From Granulibacter bethesdensis CGDNIH1 (GTDB lineage Bacteria > Pseudomonadota > Alphaproteobacteria > Acetobacterales > Acetobacteraceae), in NCBI RefSeq assembly GCF_000014285.2, contig NC_008343.2:310001-374000 (forward strand): a stretch of 64,000 nt of DNA, in the 5' to 3' direction. The first letter of the stretch is position 1, and every line of letters begins with the position of its first letter. The translations under genes were made by a program, and so were the position numbers. Below, in pieces: positions 61,066 through 64,000 of the stretch. The notes below the pieces were generated by a model that saw only the letters and a list, made by a program, of their open reading frames with translations, was not told the DNA's origin and made no database searches.

Positions 61066-62832
61066 CTACTGCATCAGCACGGCGTGGATCAGATTATCTC
61101 CTGACGCAAGCTTGGTTCCGTCCGATGTATAGATGTCGAGATATTTGCCGCTGTTGAGAAGATATCGCGTTGCCGTATCGCTTGTGGGGTAGGTACGGGT
61201 GATGCCCTCCTGCTGACCGATCAGCGCAATACGATCATGATCCGGGTCGAAATTTTTAATCGTCAGTGGCCCGGATGCCAGGCTGTTGACCCAGACGGTA
61301 TCATCGCCTGCACCCATCACGATGGATACGGCACCCCCACCGAGAGCCGGTCTGGTGGCGCCAAAACCGATCGAGACAAAATCCCCGGCATTTCCCAGTT
61401 GCAGACTGGCATCTTCATGGCCAAGGAAAATAGCGCTTTTTACGCCGCCTCCGACGAAATTCAGAGTCTGATCCTGGTTGACACCATCGCCAATCACCCA
61501 ATGGCGATATGTGCTGTCCCCTGCGGGCTGAAGAGTTGAGGCTTCCGTGTGATAGGAAAGCGTACCGGCTGACCCCAGAAATACAAGCTGCTGGCCGGTT
61601 CCGCCCGTCACGGTGTCATTGCCCTTGGACAGAACCGGCACGCTATAACCGCTGCCTCCGACCAGTTTCATGCCGGGACCATTGGCAAAAATGAAACCGT
61701 CCGCCGATCCTGCATAAACAGTATCGTTATTGCTGATGACGACATTGGTATGAAGTGTCTGACCATCCATATCAATGGATGCATTGCCGGACGGAGATGC
61801 AAACCACCACTGGGTTTTTGCCGTGCTGGCAAGCCCGGTATCGTACACTGTCTGATAATTGTTGGAGATGGTGACAAATTTTGAATTTGCCATGGAGGCA
61901 TCAAAATTCTGGTCGGTATCACGGGAAATCACGGGATCGGCGATGTCGAATGTTGCTCCCGTTCCATCAAGGGACTCACCGCCGTAGAAATACGAACCAA
62001 GGCTCCATAGAGACATGTTCATCAGGGATGATGAATACGATGAATGTTCCAGAGCAAGATTTCTGGCCAGATCTACAACAGCGGAATTCAGATCAATTGT
62101 AATATGATGCAAGGCCCCCTGATCTTCTCCCCATTTCAGATAATCGCCGCCTGCATCAGAGGAAAGTGCATTCCAGGCAAAATTGGTACCTGAAAAATAA
62201 AGGCGCCCCCATGAAGGTGGGGTACCACGGGAATCTGCCAGCGGAAACTGCAGAAAACCGTTCAACGTCGGCAGAGCAGCATTATAATTTGGATTGGATT
62301 TGCTATTAAAAGCAATCGTAAACGAATTCAGCCCAAAGGTTGCACCTTGTCCGTGGCCAGTCTGGAAAATCTCTGACAAGCGTTGTTGAGAAGAAAAAGT
62401 AATTTGTTTGTCGAAGGTGTAATTTGATGCCGCATTAAGCGAGGTCGACAAAAACAGATTGCGGCCTCCGGGAGATGTGTCGCCTATATTGGCGGAAGAA
62501 CCGTCCTGCCCATCTATCGTTGTGATACGATACGTCCATTGACCAGGCGAACCATAGACGGACAAAGCCATTGTCGAGGCTTCGTTGGTCCATGTGTAAT
62601 CAGCGGTCCCCAGAACATTGTCGGCATAAAGTGGGTTTCCAGTGGTATAGATCGAAGGATTCAGAAAACTTTCAGAATGCCATTGGATGATGTCCCATTG
62701 AGAATTCACAGTATAGGGAAGCTCAGGAGGACGCGCATAATATTCTGCTCTGCCATTCTCGACAGAGCCTGTATTAAACCTGAAGCGGGGAGAAAGGAGG
62801 CTGGGATTATTGAAAGCCGATATTCGGGGCAT
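61066..62832 (-). CDS. RTX-like secreted protein with novel N-terminal region
   Basis: A 588-residue product without a signal peptide. Its C-terminal third carries calcium-binding type repeats (SNNDTVYAGSADGF, KGNDTVTGGTGQQL, GAGDDTVWVNS) and a terminal strand-rich region (YLLNSGKYLDIYTSDG), typical of type I secretion substrates in Acetobacteraceae. The N-terminal ~330 residues are Ser/Asn/Tyr/Trp-rich and beta-like (SQWDIIQWHSESF, RLYFSGTNFAWNAL); they resemble a lectin or glycan-binding fold, but no domain is recognised. No T1SS genes adjoin. The ATG is at 62832. It could be an adhesin or glycan-degrading enzyme; the choice is open. Confidence 0.7.
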   Translation of the reverse strand: MPRISAFNNPSLLSPRFRFNTGSVENGRAEYYARPPELPYTVNSQWDIIQWHSESFLNPSIYTTGNPLYADNVLGTADYTWTNEASTMALSVYGSPGQWTYRITTIDGQDGSSANIGDTSPGGRNLFLSTSLNAASNYTFDKQITFSSQQRLSEIFQTGHGQGATFGLNSFTIAFNSKSNPNYNAALPTLNGFLQFPLADSRGTPPSWGRLYFSGTNFAWNALSSDAGGDYLKWGEDQGALHHITIDLNSAVVDLARNLALEHSSYSSSLMNMSLWSLGSYFYGGESLDGTGATFDIADPVISRDTDQNFDASMANSKFVTISNNYQTVYDTGLASTAKTQWWFASPSGNASIDMDGQTLHTNVVISNNDTVYAGSADGFIFANGPGMKLVGGSGYSVPVLSKGNDTVTGGTGQQLVFLGSAGTLSYHTEASTLQPAGDSTYRHWVIGDGVNQDQTLNFVGGGVKSAIFLGHEDASLQLGNAGDFVSIGFGATRPALGGGAVSIVMGAGDDTVWVNSLASGPLTIKNFDPDHDRIALIGQQEGITRTYPTSDTATRYLLNSGKYLDIYTSDGTKLASGDNLIHAVLMQ

Positions 62833-63149
62833 AAAAAAGAGGCTTTCATTTAAAAGTAGAAATATTACGAATCAATCATCATTTGATTGATGATGTTAAT
62901 ATATATATGAACTTATAGTTGAAAAACAACTAATTTTTTCCAAAAATTTAGAGAATTGATTCCTTTGTTTATGAAAAAAATCTGTAGACTTATTATTTAT
63001 AGTATTAAGCTTGAAATTTATAGTATATAGAAAGTCTTCTTATAGTTTTTTTAGTAAAATGTTTGCTGATTATAATTAAAATATTATTTTTTGAAGCAAT
63101 CGTTAAAATGTCATATAAGCAGTGATATCTATAAAAATTTGTGGAAAAT
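62833..63149. other. AT-rich intergenic region between RTX-like gene and glycosyltransferase
   Basis: 317 bases with no gene seen; strikingly AT-rich compared with the rest of the window. It must hold the divergent promoters of both neighbours. It contains an 8-base inverted repeat ATCAATCA-N5-TGATTGAT (62871-62891) just outside the RTX-like start. The base composition change continues into the following gene. Confidence 0.8.
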
Positions 63150-64000
63150 ATGAATATTATTGGAATAACAAGAGTATTTAATGAAGATGATATTATTGAA
63201 TCATTTGTCCGTCATCATTCGATTTTTTTTAATTCCCATATATTCATCGATAATGGAAGTTCAGATCAAACAGTTGATATATTAATAAAATTAAAAAATG
63301 AGGGATTTAATATTATTCTTTTTGAAAATAAATCTATTATTTTTCAGGAAATGCAAATTAATACAGAATTTTATAAATTTGCAAATAATATGAATCCGGA
63401 TTGGATTATGTATATTGATGCAGATGAATTTATAGACATAAGAAATAGTGAAAACCTGTTTTACGAAACGCTAAAAATTCAGAAAGAAGACATTGAAAGC
63501 GTTTTGTTTGAGCTGAACAATTATCAAAATACTTTTGAAGATGATCATGATGAAATTGCAGTGCCTGTCAGAATTACCCATCGTCTGCCCTGTGGATCCA
63601 ATGTCTGGAAAACCGCTGTCAGGGGGCAAATCCGGTCAAATGTGGTTATCGAAGCTGGTAATCACGGGGTTATCATAGATGATCGCTATGCTCGAGATTG
63701 CAAAAGTCATCAGGTAAAACTGGCTCATTTTAACAGACGCTCTGTCTGGCAGGAATTAACAAAGATTATCATCGGTCATCTGAAAGCAATCAGTACAGGG
63801 AAAGAAGCAAAAGAAAGAAACTGGTCTGCTCATTATAAACCATTTTACGAAAAAATTAAAAACAAACCTTGGGAAATATTAAAAAGTGATTATATTTTAT
63901 CGAAAGACAATAAAAATCGACAATATTTTTATGATCCAATGAATTATTTGGGCGGTGATTTGAGATATACGAATAAAACGGACTATGATATGAAAAGTAT
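63150..64000 (+). CDS. glycosyltransferase family 2 protein, C-terminus beyond window
   Basis: Partial gene (283 codons seen). It starts MNIIGITRVFNEDDIIESF, with IFIDNGSSDQTVDIL and MYIDADEFIDI (DxD-type metal site), hallmarks of GT2/PF13704-like glycosyltransferases. The first half is AT-rich with rare-codon character (many ATT, AAT, TTA, AAA) unlike the surrounding genes, which suggests horizontal acquisition; codons become more balanced after ~63,540. A role in capsule, LPS or glycoprotein sugar addition is inferred. No clear ribosome-binding site beyond GTGGAAAA. Confidence 0.85.
   Translation, partial: MNIIGITRVFNEDDIIESFVRHHSIFFNSHIFIDNGSSDQTVDILIKLKNEGFNIILFENKSIIFQEMQINTEFYKFANNMNPDWIMYIDADEFIDIRNSENLFYETLKIQKEDIESVLFELNNYQNTFEDDHDEIAVPVRITHRLPCGSNVWKTAVRGQIRSNVVIEAGNHGVIIDDRYARDCKSHQVKLAHFNRRSVWQELTKIIIGHLKAISTGKEAKERNWSAHYKPFYEKIKNKPWEILKSDYILSKDNKNRQYFYDPMNYLGGDLRYTNKTDYDMKS

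Overview
The window reads as a chromosomal segment of an acetic-acid-type alphaproteobacterium (Acetobacteraceae; the gene set and moderate-to-high G+C recall Granulibacter, but that name is an inference without a database search). Lineage pointers seen in the sequence are a C4-type 5-aminolevulinate synthase, a Suv3-like helicase, an RNase E whose S1 domain is split by a long acidic insert, a divergent rne / amiC-ponA-prfB block, and an SDHAF4-like (DUF1674) protein. Almost all of it is ordinary housekeeping chromosome. Only the last ~3 kb has an accessory character: an RTX-like secreted protein followed by an AT-rich glycosyltransferase.

Layout. 1-7.3 kb, minus strand: acetyl-CoA synthetase (cut by the window edge) downstream of a tightly packed cytochrome c maturation operon, ccmC-D-E-F-G-H-I, without ccmA/ccmB. 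7.4-8.7 kb, plus: YciI-like, EVE-domain, Rieske and SDHAF4-like genes. 8.7-10.6 kb, minus: YggT, DUF167 and a YbjJ-like MFS carrier. A tRNA-Ala(CGC) and a second MFS carrier follow. 12.5-17.5 kb, minus: Tat-exported amidase, penicillin-binding protein 1A and prfB with its programmed +1 frameshift, divergent from rne (18.1-20.8 kb). A tRNA-Lys(CTT) follows.

21-26.3 kb: TsdA-like dihaem cytochrome c facing a haem oxygenase, two small uncharacterised genes, glutamine-dependent NAD synthetase and a VOC protein. 26.3-33.2 kb: queuosine genes queA-tgt-queF, then FAH-family and thioesterase genes, a wrbA/LysR divergent pair, queG and a small ribbon-helix-helix protein. 33.3-41 kb: mixed small genes (RlaP-type nucleotidyltransferase, AraC regulator, methyltransferase, thiM, CsbD-like, AI-2E family, two small lipoproteins, DUF6481, HigA-like orphan antitoxin).

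41-47 kb: hemA, a lipoprotein, an M20-family amidohydrolase, then gapA-pgk. 47-54.6 kb: DUF2165, fdxA, an S4-domain protein, a Suv3-like helicase, htpG and an M17 aminopeptidase. 54.8-61 kb: a MarR-type regulator, then dnaN-recF-gyrB and a DUF1275 membrane protein. 61-64 kb: the RTX-like gene and the incomplete glycosyltransferase.

Functional links: the ccm operon, hemA, TsdA-like cytochrome and haem oxygenase concern haem and cytochrome c. queA/tgt/queF/queG cover much of queuosine synthesis. The two tRNA genes share an almost identical -10/discriminator sequence. No CRISPR array, insertion sequence, prophage or rRNA operon was found. Nothing here can be claimed as a proven new system; the best leads are the start-codon-containing tandem repeat in ccmH, the common tRNA promoter signature, the palindrome in front of the marR-dnaN block, and the RTX/glycosyltransferase boundary.
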